Positions 43,074 to 50,923 of a DNA stretch of 64,000 nt are shown here, in pieces. The stretch is taken from NCBI GenBank assembly GCA_036015235.1, contig CP107926.1, positions 3,104,001 through 3,168,000 on the forward strand, read 5' to 3'. The notes beneath the pieces were generated by a model that saw nothing but the letters and a program-made list of their open reading frames with translations, was not told the origin of the DNA and did no database searches. Both the position numbers and the translations under genes were made by a program. The number at the start of each line of letters is the position of its first letter. Within the stretch, counting starts at the first letter, position 1. This DNA comes from Streptomyces sp. NBC_00433 (GTDB lineage Bacteria > Actinomycetota > Actinomycetes > Streptomycetales > Streptomycetaceae).

Positions 43074-43124
43074 GCCCGACAAGTCCGTGTGCCCGACAAG
43101 TCCGCGCGCCAACCAAGTCCGTGC
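43074..43124 (+). repeat. 17-nt tandem repeat, three copies
   Basis: GCCCGACAAGTCCGTGT, GCCCGACAAGTCCGCGC and GCCAACCAAGTCCGTGC follow one another directly upstream of the radical SAM gene (starts 43074, 43091, 43108). The first two differ at two positions; the third is more diverged. Confidence 0.75.
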
Positions 43125-43158
43125 GCCCGCCCGGCCCGGCCGTCCACGAGGAGTCGTC

Positions 43159-45129
43159 TTGCGCGTCCTGCTGATCAACATGCCGTGGTCCCCGATCGAC
43201 GTCCCCTCGCTCGCGCTCGGCATCCTCAAGCGCACCGTGGACGAGCACGTGCCGGGTGCCGACGCCGAAGTCCTCCAGGCCCAGCTGGAGTTCGCCGACT
43301 GGATCACCGAGCGCGCCACCTTCACCGCCCGCGACTACGAGTACTACTCCCTGTCCTCGTACTTCCTCGGATGCGGCGACTGGGTCTTCTCCTCGGCGCT
43401 CTACGACGACCCGCAGTGGCGCGACGCCGAGTTCACCACCGCGATGGAGTCGAGGCTCGACCCGGAGCGGATGCGCATCACCCGCGAACTGCACCGCCTC
43501 GCGCCGGAGTTCGTGGACGAGATCGCCCGCAAGGTGGTCGCGATGGAGCCCGACTTCGTGGGCTTCACCTCCACCTTCCAGCAGAACACCGCCGTGCTCG
43601 CCGCCGCCCGCCGGATCAAGCAGCTCGACCCGCGCATCGTCACGGCGATGGGCGGCGCCAACTGCGACGGGGAGCAGGGCTCGGCGCTGCACCGCAACTT
43701 CCCGTTCGTCGACCACGTGGTGCGCGGCGAGGGCGAAGCCGCTTTCCCGGCGCTGCTGAACGCGCTGGTGCGCGGCGAGACCGACCTGTCCGAGGTGCCG
43801 GGGCTGTGCCACCGTGCCGCCGACGGCACGAGCGTCGTCAACCCGATCGCCGCCCGCCCGCTGCCGCCGGCGGCCATCCCCTCCCCGGACTACACCGGCT
43901 ACTTCGAGCGGCTGGCCAGCTCGGTGGCCCGCAACTGGGTCGAGCCCAAGCTCGTGGTCGAGGGGGCGCGGGGCTGCTGGTGGGGGCAGAAGCACCACTG
44001 CACCTTCTGCGGCCTCAACGGCTCGTTCATGGAATTCCGCAGCAAGCCCCCGGAGACCTTCTACGACGAGATCACCTCGCTCGCCGCCCGGCACCGGGTG
44101 CTCGACATGTACGTCGTCGACAACATCCTCGACATGGGCTACCTCACCACGGTGCTGCCGCGGATGGCGGACAGCGGCAACGATCTGCGGCTGCACATCG
44201 AGATCAAGGCCAACATGCGGCGCCACCAGCTGCGTACGCTCGCCGAGGCCGGCCTGATCTACGTGCAGCCGGGCATCGAGAGCCTCAACAGCCGGGTGCT
44301 CGGCCTGATGGACAAGGGCGTCACCGGCTGCCAGAACGTCCGCATGCTGCGGGACGCCGCCGAGTTCGGCCTGTCGGTGTCGTGGAACTACCTCTACGGC
44401 TTCCCCGGCGAGTCCGCCGAGGACTACGACCCGGTGATCACCCAGCTCCCGGCGCTGGCGCACCTCGACCCGCCGGCCGACGAGGCCAGCCGTATCGCCA
44501 TCGAGCGCTTCAGCCCCTATTTCAACCGCCCGGAGCTGGGCTTCTCCGGCCTGCGCCCGGCCGGCTTCTACTCGCTGATCTACGACCTGCCGGAGGCGGA
44601 GCTCTACGACCTGGCGTATGTCTTCGCCTCCCCCAACCGCGGCATCGGCAAGGAGACGGCAGCGTCGCTGGACGCGGCCCTCGCCGCCTGGCTGGCCGCG
44701 CACCCGGGGGCGCGGCTTACCCACACCGACCTCGGCGACCGGGTCGTGCTGGTCAGCGACCGGCCCGGCTTCGCATGGCGGCGGATGGAGCTGACCGACC
44801 CGTTCGAGCTGGCCGTCTTCCGGCTGCTGGACCAGCCGCACACCCCCGCGGTGCTCGCCCGCAAGGCCGCGGGCGAGACGGGCCTCGACGCGGCGGCGGC
44901 GGAGGAGCGCGTCCGCGCGCTGCTCGACAGCTGGCTCGGCCTCGGACTGGTCTTCACCGACAGCGGCCACTGGGTGCAGATTGCGCCGCCCGCGGTCAAC
45001 CAGGCGCTGCTGCACCTGGAGTTCATGCGGCGAGCCCACGACCTCATGCCCGAGGAGGCCCCGGAGCCGGCCGAGGCGCCCGTGCCCGCAGCGGTCGCCG
45101 CCGAGCCCCAGCCGCTCGCCCGCCTGTGA
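43159..45129 (+). CDS. B12-binding radical SAM RiPP maturase (RiPP maturation radical SAM protein 1/C-methyltransferase type)
   Basis: The 656-residue enzyme has an N-terminal cobalamin-binding-like domain (about 1-230; LLINMPWSPIDVPSLALGIL, FTSTFQQNTAVLAAARRIK, AMGGANCDGEQG, VRGEGEAAFPALL) and a radical SAM barrel (about 260-490). The [4Fe-4S] Cys residues 273, 281 and 284 form CX7CX2C in RGCWWGQKHHCTFCGLNGSF, the hallmark of this RiPP maturase family. YVVDNILDMGYL and the YVQPGIESLNSRVL strand are also typical. The C-terminal 150 residues look like a peptide-recognition winged helix. By family it would methylate or cyclise unactivated carbons of the precursor. The start is TTG 43159 with GAGGAG 5 nt upstream; the frame is open to 42979 but that part is repeats. 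Confidence 0.93.
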   Translation: MRVLLINMPWSPIDVPSLALGILKRTVDEHVPGADAEVLQAQLEFADWITERATFTARDYEYYSLSSYFLGCGDWVFSSALYDDPQWRDAEFTTAMESRLDPERMRITRELHRLAPEFVDEIARKVVAMEPDFVGFTSTFQQNTAVLAAARRIKQLDPRIVTAMGGANCDGEQGSALHRNFPFVDHVVRGEGEAAFPALLNALVRGETDLSEVPGLCHRAADGTSVVNPIAARPLPPAAIPSPDYTGYFERLASSVARNWVEPKLVVEGARGCWWGQKHHCTFCGLNGSFMEFRSKPPETFYDEITSLAARHRVLDMYVVDNILDMGYLTTVLPRMADSGNDLRLHIEIKANMRRHQLRTLAEAGLIYVQPGIESLNSRVLGLMDKGVTGCQNVRMLRDAAEFGLSVSWNYLYGFPGESAEDYDPVITQLPALAHLDPPADEASRIAIERFSPYFNRPELGFSGLRPAGFYSLIYDLPEAELYDLAYVFASPNRGIGKETAASLDAALAAWLAAHPGARLTHTDLGDRVVLVSDRPGFAWRRMELTDPFELAVFRLLDQPHTPAVLARKAAGETGLDAAAAEERVRALLDSWLGLGLVFTDSGHWVQIAPPAVNQALLHLEFMRRAHDLMPEEAPEPAEAPVPAAVAAEPQPLARL

Positions 45130-45184
45130 CCCACCCGTACACCGCCGGAGCAGTCCCCGTCCCCGTCCCAGGAGGTTCAGCCCG

Positions 45185-45889
45185 ATGACCACGAGCACCG
45201 CCCCGACCGACGGCGCGCCCGCCGCTGCGGACTCCGGCGTACTGGCTGTCACCGCGTGGCGCGACTACGACCCCGAGGTCTGCGCCCTTCCCGGCATGGG
45301 GCTGGGCGAGCGCCTGCTGACCGGGCCCGTCGCCGAGGAGGCGGCCCTGCTGTGGGCGGACGGCGCACGGCGGGTACGCCTGGCGGAGACCGTCGACCTC
45401 ACCGACGCGGGCAGCGCGGACGGCGCGCTGCGGACGGTGCGCGAGCTGAGCCTGGTCCGGGACCTGACGGCCCGTGCGGTGCTGGTGGAATGGACGCTGC
45501 GCACGGCCGCGGACGACCCGGAGGGCTGGCGGGCGCTGGGCCACCTCCAGCCGCCCCAGCAGCTGCTCGGTCTGCCCGCCGAAGCTGCCGCCGACCAGCT
45601 CCGCGCCTGGCGCGAAGGCCACTATGTCGGGCTGTGCCTGTGGCGCCAGGGCCCCGGCTTCGTCCAGATCCGCGACCGGCGTTGGGGCGGCCTGGCGCGG
45701 TTCACCGTGGACGAGCCGCACTACCAGGAGGCGATCGTCCGGCTCTCCTACGGCGCCCCCGCCGAGGACGTGCCGGACGACGCGCTGTCCGACTTCCTCG
45801 GCGAGCGGCTGGTCCTCCCCTTCGGCCCGCTGAACTGGTGGGCGCCCTACCGGGTCACCCGCTGGAGCCGCGGCGGCATCATGGTGTGA
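45185..45889 (+). CDS. DUF5825-like protein, partner of the radical SAM maturase
   Basis: The 234-residue soluble protein has no catalytic motif I recognise. It contains AVTAWRDYDPEVCALPGMGL, LAETVDLTDAG, YVGLCLWRQGPGFVQIRDRR, FTVDEPHYQEAIVRLSYG and FLGERLVLPFGPLNWWAPYR. I recall this type (DUF5825) beside B12 radical SAM RiPP maturases. It may carry or present the precursor, but its role is not established. AGGAGG lies 9 nt before ATG 45185; 55 nt separate it from the radical SAM gene. It is the last gene of the operon. Confidence 0.75.
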   Translation: MTTSTAPTDGAPAAADSGVLAVTAWRDYDPEVCALPGMGLGERLLTGPVAEEAALLWADGARRVRLAETVDLTDAGSADGALRTVRELSLVRDLTARAVLVEWTLRTAADDPEGWRALGHLQPPQQLLGLPAEAAADQLRAWREGHYVGLCLWRQGPGFVQIRDRRWGGLARFTVDEPHYQEAIVRLSYGAPAEDVPDDALSDFLGERLVLPFGPLNWWAPYRVTRWSRGGIMV

Positions 45890-45918
45890 GCCGCGCCCGC
45901 CGCCGAGCGCGGCGGTGC

Positions 45919-45944
45919 GCCGCGCGGCCGGACGGCCGCGCGGC
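45919..45944. terminator. bidirectional hairpin between convergent operons
   Basis: GCCGCGCGGCC and GGCCGCGCGGC pair perfectly (11 bp) around a GGAC loop. It lies in the 91-bp gap where the plus-strand RiPP operon meets the minus-strand lipid-type operon. Confidence 0.6.
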
Positions 45945-45980
45945 CGGCAGCTCACGGCACGCGTGCCGGGGAGGACCCGC

Positions 45981-46982
45981 TCAGCGGCCCTGCGATCGGT
46001 CCCACGCCGACAGCAGTTCCCGCTCGCGGTCGCCGCTGAGGCCGGCGCGGCGGGGGCGGTCCAGGCCCTGGGTCCGCTCCCAGTGGAGGGTGTCCGCCAG
46101 CAGCTCCGCCCGGGGGCGGTGGCGCAGGCCGGAGGTGCGGGCCGCGGAGCCGCTGCGGGCGCTGAAGCCGGACCATTCCGGGTCGGACATCCACATCGCG
46201 AGGGACTCGGGGCCCATGAACTGGCCCACCTCCTGGGCGAGCAGCCAGTCGGCGCCGGGCTGCACCACCGGGCCGGTGTGGCCGCCGATCTCGCGGGACA
46301 GGGCCACCCACTCGGCGAAGGGGACGATCGGGCCGACGGCGTCGTACGTTCCTGTCGTGCCCTTCTCGGCGCTGTCGAGCAGCCAGGCCGCGAGGTCCCG
46401 CGCGTCGACCGCCTGCGTCGTGATGCCGGGTGAGGCGGGGACCAGCAGCGGCGCCAGGGGGTCGCGGGCCGCGCGGGCGACCCAGTAACCGGTGCGGCCG
46501 CTGTGGTCGCCGGGGCCGCCGATCAGCCCGGCCCGCGCGATGAGGAGCCGGTCGCCCACCGCGGCCGACGCGGCCTGCTCGCAGGCCACCTTGGCCTCGC
46601 CGTATTCCTCGCTGCCGACCTCGTCCCGCCCGGTCGCGGGGAGCAGTTCCGCCGACTCGTCGGCGTCCGGCCGCGCGTGCGAGGCGTAGGCACTGATCGA
46701 GGACACGTAGGCCCAGTGGGCCGCCCGCTCGCCGAGGGCCGCCAGTGCGCCGCGGACGAAGGCGGGCTGCCACGACACCTCGACCACGGCGTCCCAGTCC
46801 CGGCCCGCGAGGCTCGCGTACGCCGACGGGTCGCGCCGGTCCGCGGCGACCAGTGCCGCGCCCTCGGCCGCGCCGCCGCTCTCGCCGCGGGCCAGGCAGG
46901 TCACCCGGTGCCCGCGCTCCAGTGCCTGCCGCGAGATTTCGCGGCCCACCCACGCTGTTCCGCCCAGTACCAGTATCTCCAT
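45981..46982 (-). CDS. NAD-dependent epimerase/reductase
   Basis: The 333-residue atypical SDR has [20 protein letters not shown] at the N-terminus, [11 protein letters not shown] with the usual Ser, and [12 protein letters not shown] with Tyr-x3-Lys. The C-terminal half is like that of reductase members acting on sugar or lipid substrates ([20 protein letters not shown]). It closes the minus-strand operon, about 110 bp after the deoxyribosyltransferase-like gene. ATG 46982 is used; a TTG at 46994 is in frame. It may reduce the product of the acyl-chain enzymes or be unrelated. Confidence 0.82.
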   Translation of the reverse strand: MEILVLGGTAWVGREISRQALERGHRVTCLARGESGGAAEGAALVAADRRDPSAYASLAGRDWDAVVEVSWQPAFVRGALAALGERAAHWAYVSSISAYASHARPDADESAELLPATGRDEVGSEEYGEAKVACEQAASAAVGDRLLIARAGLIGGPGDHSGRTGYWVARAARDPLAPLLVPASPGITTQAVDARDLAAWLLDSAEKGTTGTYDAVGPIVPFAEWVALSREIGGHTGPVVQPGADWLLAQEVGQFMGPESLAMWMSDPEWSGFSARSGSAARTSGLRHRPRAELLADTLHWERTQGLDRPRRAGLSGDRERELLSAWDRSQGR

Positions 46983-47090
46983 CGGTTCACTCAAACACGG
47001 TCCGCGAGCCCGCGAGACCCCGCTTCGCGGAGGGCGTAGCGGCCCGCGCCGGGCCGCCCGGACGCCGCCCGGGGCCGGGCGGCGTCCGGG

Positions 47091-47603
47091 TCAGCCCAGC
47101 TCGTCGAGCAGTTCGGCCAGTGCGTCCAGGTCGCGGACGACCCACGACGAGACGGACATCACCGCGAGGTTGTCCACCAGGGAGGTCACGGTGACGATCG
47201 GGACGCCGGCCGCGTAGGCCGACTGCATCTCCATCGCCGTGCCCATGCTGAGGGTGCGGTCGGGGAGGAAGGCGACGCACAGGTCGCATTTCGCCGCCTC
47301 CTGGGTCATCTCGTTGAAGGTCCGCCGCAGCGACGCCAGCTCGGCGGGGAGGGACGCGAGGTGGAGGACGCGGGGGGCGGAGCCGGTCAGGGCGGCGATG
47401 ACCGACAGCGTGGCCGGGTCGGCCAGTTGGCGGGTGACGTCGGCGCTCGGGTCGAAGCACTCCGCGTCGGGGAAGCGCGAGCGCACCGCGGTGGCGATCT
47501 GTTCGCGGTAGCCCTGGTCGTCGATCCGCAGGCCGGCGTTGGACCCCTGGATGGTGCCGGCGATGAAGACCCGCTGGATGTTCATGTGCGCTCGATTCGT
47601 CAT
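47091..47603 (-). CDS. nucleoside 2-deoxyribosyltransferase-like protein
   Basis: The 170-residue protein has a Rossmann-like layout: RVFIAGTIQGSN at the start, FDPSADV, FNEMTQEAAKCDLCVAFLPD and SMGTAMEMQSAYAAGVPIVTV. The last two resemble the D...D...(S)EGTA.E.(G)YA site of deoxyribosyltransferases and related nucleotide hydrolases. The ATG overlaps the stop of the NAT-like gene (ATGA), so the two are coupled. Its position inside an acyl-activation operon is unusual; it might hydrolyse or bind an acyl- or nucleotide adduct. Confidence 0.68.
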   Translation of the reverse strand: MTNRAHMNIQRVFIAGTIQGSNAGLRIDDQGYREQIATAVRSRFPDAECFDPSADVTRQLADPATLSVIAALTGSAPRVLHLASLPAELASLRRTFNEMTQEAAKCDLCVAFLPDRTLSMGTAMEMQSAYAAGVPIVTVTSLVDNLAVMSVSSWVVRDLDALAELLDELG

Positions 47604-48466
47604 GCGTCCTGCAAGGAGTAGTCGGCGAGGTCCGTCCCGGGGTCGGCGATCTTCTGGTAGACCCGCGCGGCCGCCACCAGGTGGTCCTCCATGTCGGCCC
47701 GTTCCAGCCCTGTGGTGCGCCGGAGGTCCGCCCAGACCGCGGCCGCGTGGGCGTCGGCGCCGTTGCGGGACGCGACGCCCTGGCCCGAGCGGAGCCAGAC
47801 GTCCGCGGGCGAGAAGTCGCGTTCCGCGAAGCCCTTCAGCGGGATGATCGCCTCCGCGGTCACCGCCGTGCCGGCCACCAGCGCGCGGACGGACACGCTG
47901 TTCTGCTCCGGGTGGGTGAGCAGCGACGCCATGTCGGCGGAGAAGGCGGCCAGCGAGAACTCGTTCTCCGAGCGGAGCGTGAAGTGGCGGGTCAGGAAGT
48001 GCGCGCCGTTCTTCACGCTGTATTTCGAGTAGCTCAGCCGGATGCGGTAGCCCTCGCCGGTGGAGCGGTATTGGGCGGCGAGCCGGGCGGGGTGCGCCCC
48101 GCCCCGCGCGTCCAGCCGGACGGGCGCCGCGTCGACCTCGACGGAGGAGTGGCCGCGCCGGACCTCGTCCGCCGGGAAGCGGATCGGGGTCAGGTGCAGC
48201 AGGTAGGGGTCGAGGACCACGACGTCGCCGCCGGTCTCGAAGACCGCCGCGATGTGCCGGAGGTCCTGCAGGACGGCGGCTTTCGGTGCGCCCAGCGCCG
48301 CCGCGCGCTCCGCCACGTAGAGCGTCTGGTAGATGCACGCCACTCCGTGCCGCGGATCGGGCTCGCTCCCGTTGTACCAGCGCAGGTATTCCGTCGCGCT
48401 GTTGTAGGGGACGTCCCGCAGCACCGAGTCCAGGGCGGCGGTGTAAGGATCGGGGGTCCCGGTCAC
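47600..48466 (-). CDS. protein with NAT/transglutaminase-like Cys-His-Asp arrangement
   Basis: The 288-residue protein is not one I can name. Cys44 in HGVACIYQTLY, His71 in DLRHIAAVFE and Asp86 in VVLDPYLLH are spaced like the catalytic triad of arylamine N-acetyltransferase or transglutaminase folds. The second half is beta-rich (YRIRLSYSKYSVKNGAHFLT). Such folds can pass an acyl group from a carrier to an amine, which would fit an operon encoding an ACP and two adenylating enzymes. GTG 48466 overlaps the ligase stop (GTGA). Confidence 0.6.
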   Translation of the reverse strand: MTGTPDPYTAALDSVLRDVPYNSATEYLRWYNGSEPDPRHGVACIYQTLYVAERAAALGAPKAAVLQDLRHIAAVFETGGDVVVLDPYLLHLTPIRFPADEVRRGHSSVEVDAAPVRLDARGGAHPARLAAQYRSTGEGYRIRLSYSKYSVKNGAHFLTRHFTLRSENEFSLAAFSADMASLLTHPEQNSVSVRALVAGTAVTAEAIIPLKGFAERDFSPADVWLRSGQGVASRNGADAHAAAVWADLRRTTGLERADMEDHLVAAARVYQKIADPGTDLADYSLQDA

Positions 48467-50076
48467 GTGAATCGCTCCTCAAGGACGGTGTCGTCGGGGC
48501 TCTCCGCGAACACCGTCTCCCGCAGCTCCTTGCGGCGCACCTTCCAGGTGGACGTCCTCGGGAGGCGGTTCCAGGGGATGAACACCGGTGCCTCCAGCGG
48601 CGGCAGGCCGCGGGCCACCTCGGCCCATGCCGCCTCGCTGAGGTCGGGGCCGTCCAGGCTGATGACGGGGACGGGCTTGCGGTCGCCGCGGGTCAGGACG
48701 ATCACCTCGACGGCGCTGCCGATCCGGTCGAGCAGCTCGCTCTCCAGCTCGGTCGCGCTGCCGCCGGGAATGGCGTCGACCGCGCGGTCGACGAAGTGGA
48801 TACGGCCGAGGGCGTCCTTGTAGCCGACGTCGCCGGTGTTCCACCAGGAGCCCTTCCACTTCTCCGTGTAGCGGTCGGTCTCGCCGACGTAGTCGACGCA
48901 GATCGACTTGCCCTTCGCGAACAGGACGCCGACCTGGCCGCGCTTGACCGGGGCGCCGGTCTCCGGGTCGGCGGCCTTGACGCCCACCAGGCCGGGCCAG
49001 GGGTTGCCCATCATGTTCATGTTCCCGCCGGCGGCCGCACGGCGCTTGATCTGGCCGCGGGTGTAGCCGAAGCCGGCCATCGGACCGACCTCGCTCTGGC
49101 CCCAGCTGTGCCCCCACAGCACGAACCGGCGCCGGGAGGCCTCCACGAAGGGCCGGGCGATCGAGGGGTGCATGAGGTCGAAGGTGTTCATGTAGTAGCG
49201 GACCTGGGCGAAGAGCTCCGGCCTGCGGCGTACGAGCGGCACCCAGCACTGGAAGACGTTCGGGGTGGCCTCGATCGTGGTCGGCCGGACGCGGTCGAGC
49301 GCCCGCTCGACGTCGTCGGCCTCGTGGCTGCTGGCGATGACCAGGGCCTTCGGGGCCCACCGCAGCTGCGCCATGGCCCAGGCGTAGGCCCGGGAGTGCG
49401 CGAAGGATATCGAGCTGAGGGCCACGTCCTTCGGCCCGTTGACGGCGATCGGCATCGGCAGCAGCTCCAGCCGGGTGCCGGCCCGGCAGGAGTCCGCGGT
49501 GTGCGCGACGAGCTTCGGGGTGTTCGTCGTCCCCGAGGTGTGCGTGATCATCATCAGGTCGGAGTCCGCGCGCAGGTCGAGGGCCGGCGCGGCGCTGCCC
49601 CGCAGCCCGTCGATCGTCAGCAGGCCGGCTCCCGGGTCCGCGGCCGGACCGTCGATCAGCACCGTCCTGCCGTACGCCGTCAGGTCCGCCCCGACGCCCT
49701 CGGCCCGCTCCAGCACCTCGGAGCCGATCAGGGTGACGGAGGGGTCGAGGCGCTTGAGCATCTCCGCGAGGTGCTCGGGGTAGTTGGCGCCCGAGATGGT
49801 CGCGGCGGTGGCGCCGATCCGGGCGGCGGCCGCGGCCAGCAGGATCATGTCGAAGTGGTTGCGCTTGACGACGGCGATCCGGTCGCCCTTGCGCGCGCCG
49901 GCCGCGTACAGCCAGGCCGACGCCTCCCGCACCAGGCCGGCCAGCGCCGCGGCGTCGTAGTCGGAGCCGGCCGCGGGGGCGATGTCGAAGGGGCGGTCGA
50001 GGACCAGTTTCGTGGTGCGCGACTGCTCGGCGTGCCAGTCGAAGAGCAGGCCGAGGTTCTTGGGTGGTTTCTTCAC
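48463..50076 (-). CDS. AMP-dependent synthetase/ligase
   Basis: The 537-residue member of the ANL adenylate-forming superfamily has the phosphate loop in MITHTSGTTNTPKLVAHT, GHSWGQSEVGPMAGFGYTRG in the A5 region, and WWNTGDVGYKDALGRIHFVD (A7). The hinge reads DRAVDAIPG rather than DR.KD.I. The C-terminal A10 Lys may be in TSTWKVRRKEL. It activates a carboxylate as acyl-AMP for loading onto CoA or the ACP. GTG 50076 has GAGGAA 8 nt upstream. Confidence 0.88.
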   Translation of the reverse strand: MKKPPKNLGLLFDWHAEQSRTTKLVLDRPFDIAPAAGSDYDAAALAGLVREASAWLYAAGARKGDRIAVVKRNHFDMILLAAAAARIGATAATISGANYPEHLAEMLKRLDPSVTLIGSEVLERAEGVGADLTAYGRTVLIDGPAADPGAGLLTIDGLRGSAAPALDLRADSDLMMITHTSGTTNTPKLVAHTADSCRAGTRLELLPMPIAVNGPKDVALSSISFAHSRAYAWAMAQLRWAPKALVIASSHEADDVERALDRVRPTTIEATPNVFQCWVPLVRRRPELFAQVRYYMNTFDLMHPSIARPFVEASRRRFVLWGHSWGQSEVGPMAGFGYTRGQIKRRAAAGGNMNMMGNPWPGLVGVKAADPETGAPVKRGQVGVLFAKGKSICVDYVGETDRYTEKWKGSWWNTGDVGYKDALGRIHFVDRAVDAIPGGSATELESELLDRIGSAVEVIVLTRGDRKPVPVISLDGPDLSEAAWAEVARGLPPLEAPVFIPWNRLPRTSTWKVRRKELRETVFAESPDDTVLEERFT

Positions 50077-50088
50077 AGGGGCACTTCC

Positions 50089-50448
50089 TCAGACCGCGAA
50101 GGAGATGATGAAGGCGGCGACGGCGGTCGCCAGGAATCCGAGGCAGTTCACCCAGAATTCCATCCGCAGGAAACGGGCCCGTATGTGCGCGTAGGAGGCG
50201 CACAGGAAGTAGACGATCACGCCGACGTTCGCGCTGAAGCCGATGCCGGCGTGCTTGATGCCCACCAGAAGGCCCACGACGGCGAGGGTCTTCACGACGA
50301 GCAGCACCCACCACCACTCCCGGGGCAGTTTGACGCCGTCGAGGCAGACCTGGATGAATTTGAGCGGGCGGACGGACATCAGGACGTCCGAGGCCAGGAA
50401 TGCCGCGAGCACGATCTGCGGCCACGACGGGCTGGGGATGAGGTGCAT
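50089..50448 (-). CDS. DoxX-like small membrane protein
   Basis: The 119-residue protein has four predicted TM helices (IVLAAFLASDVLMSV; WWVLLVVKTLAVVGLLVGI; VGVIVYFLCASYAHI; WVNCLGFLATAVAAFIISFA). It contains the helix-2 pattern LPREWWWVLLVVKTLAVVGL typical of the DoxX-like family. AAAGGA precedes ATG 50448, and the adenylating enzyme follows after 12 nt. Role in the pathway unknown. Confidence 0.8.
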   Translation of the reverse strand: MHLIPSPSWPQIVLAAFLASDVLMSVRPLKFIQVCLDGVKLPREWWWVLLVVKTLAVVGLLVGIKHAGIGFSANVGVIVYFLCASYAHIRARFLRMEFWVNCLGFLATAVAAFIISFAV

Positions 50449-50530
50449 GGTCTTCGTCCTTTGTGTTCGGTCGGCGGCTGCCGCCGGCCCGGTGTCCGGT
50501 CGGCGTCCGCCGCTGAGGGGGGGAGCCTCG

Positions 50531-50860
50531 TCACGCGCCTTCGGGCAGCGGTGCGAGTTCCTTGAGCAGGTAGGCGACGAGCGCGTCGACGGTGGGGTGG
50601 TCCCAGGCGACGGTGGGCTCGACGACCAGGTCGAACTCGTCCTCGATGTCGCCGCAGAGGCTGAGCGCCGCCACGGAGTCGAGGCCGTAGCCGGTCAGCG
50701 GCGCCGTCCGGTCGATCTCTTCGGTGGACAGCCGGGTGTAGTCGGCGACGTGCCGGACGAGCCATCCGGCCAGCGACTCGGCGGTGTGCGGCTGCGGGGC
50801 GAGGTCGGGGGCAAGGTCGGGGGCGGGCTGGGGAGTGCTGCCGGTGGCGGTGTCGGTCAC
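50531..50860 (-). CDS. acyl carrier protein
   Basis: The 109-residue protein has a Pro/Asp-rich N-terminal extension (about 30 residues) and a complete carrier domain. The 4'-phosphopantetheine attachment Ser62 lies in YGLDSVAALSL, and the recognition helix follows (DIEDEFDLVVEPT). GTG 50860 has GGAGG 5 nt upstream. It is flanked by acyl-CoA dehydrogenases and adenylating enzymes, so it probably tethers the fatty acyl chain while it is desaturated. Confidence 0.92.
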   Translation of the reverse strand: MTDTATGSTPQPAPDLAPDLAPQPHTAESLAGWLVRHVADYTRLSTEEIDRTAPLTGYGLDSVAALSLCGDIEDEFDLVVEPTVAWDHPTVDALVAYLLKELAPLPEGA

Positions 50861-50923
50861 GGGTTCCTCCGGATGGTCCGAACGAGGGTTCTCGGCGCGG
50901 GGCGACGGGCGGTGGGGGCGCCG

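Noticed and set aside
42979..43158. 60-codon upstream extension of the radical SAM gene
   Set aside because: It would translate the hairpin and 17-nt repeats into Pro/Arg-rich sequence. TTG 43159 has an RBS and begins exactly at the expected LRVLLINMPW.
42940..43158. A possible second precursor peptide in this spacer
   Set aside because: No RBS-preceded short frame resembling the 39-mer was found. The spacer consists of hairpins and repeats.
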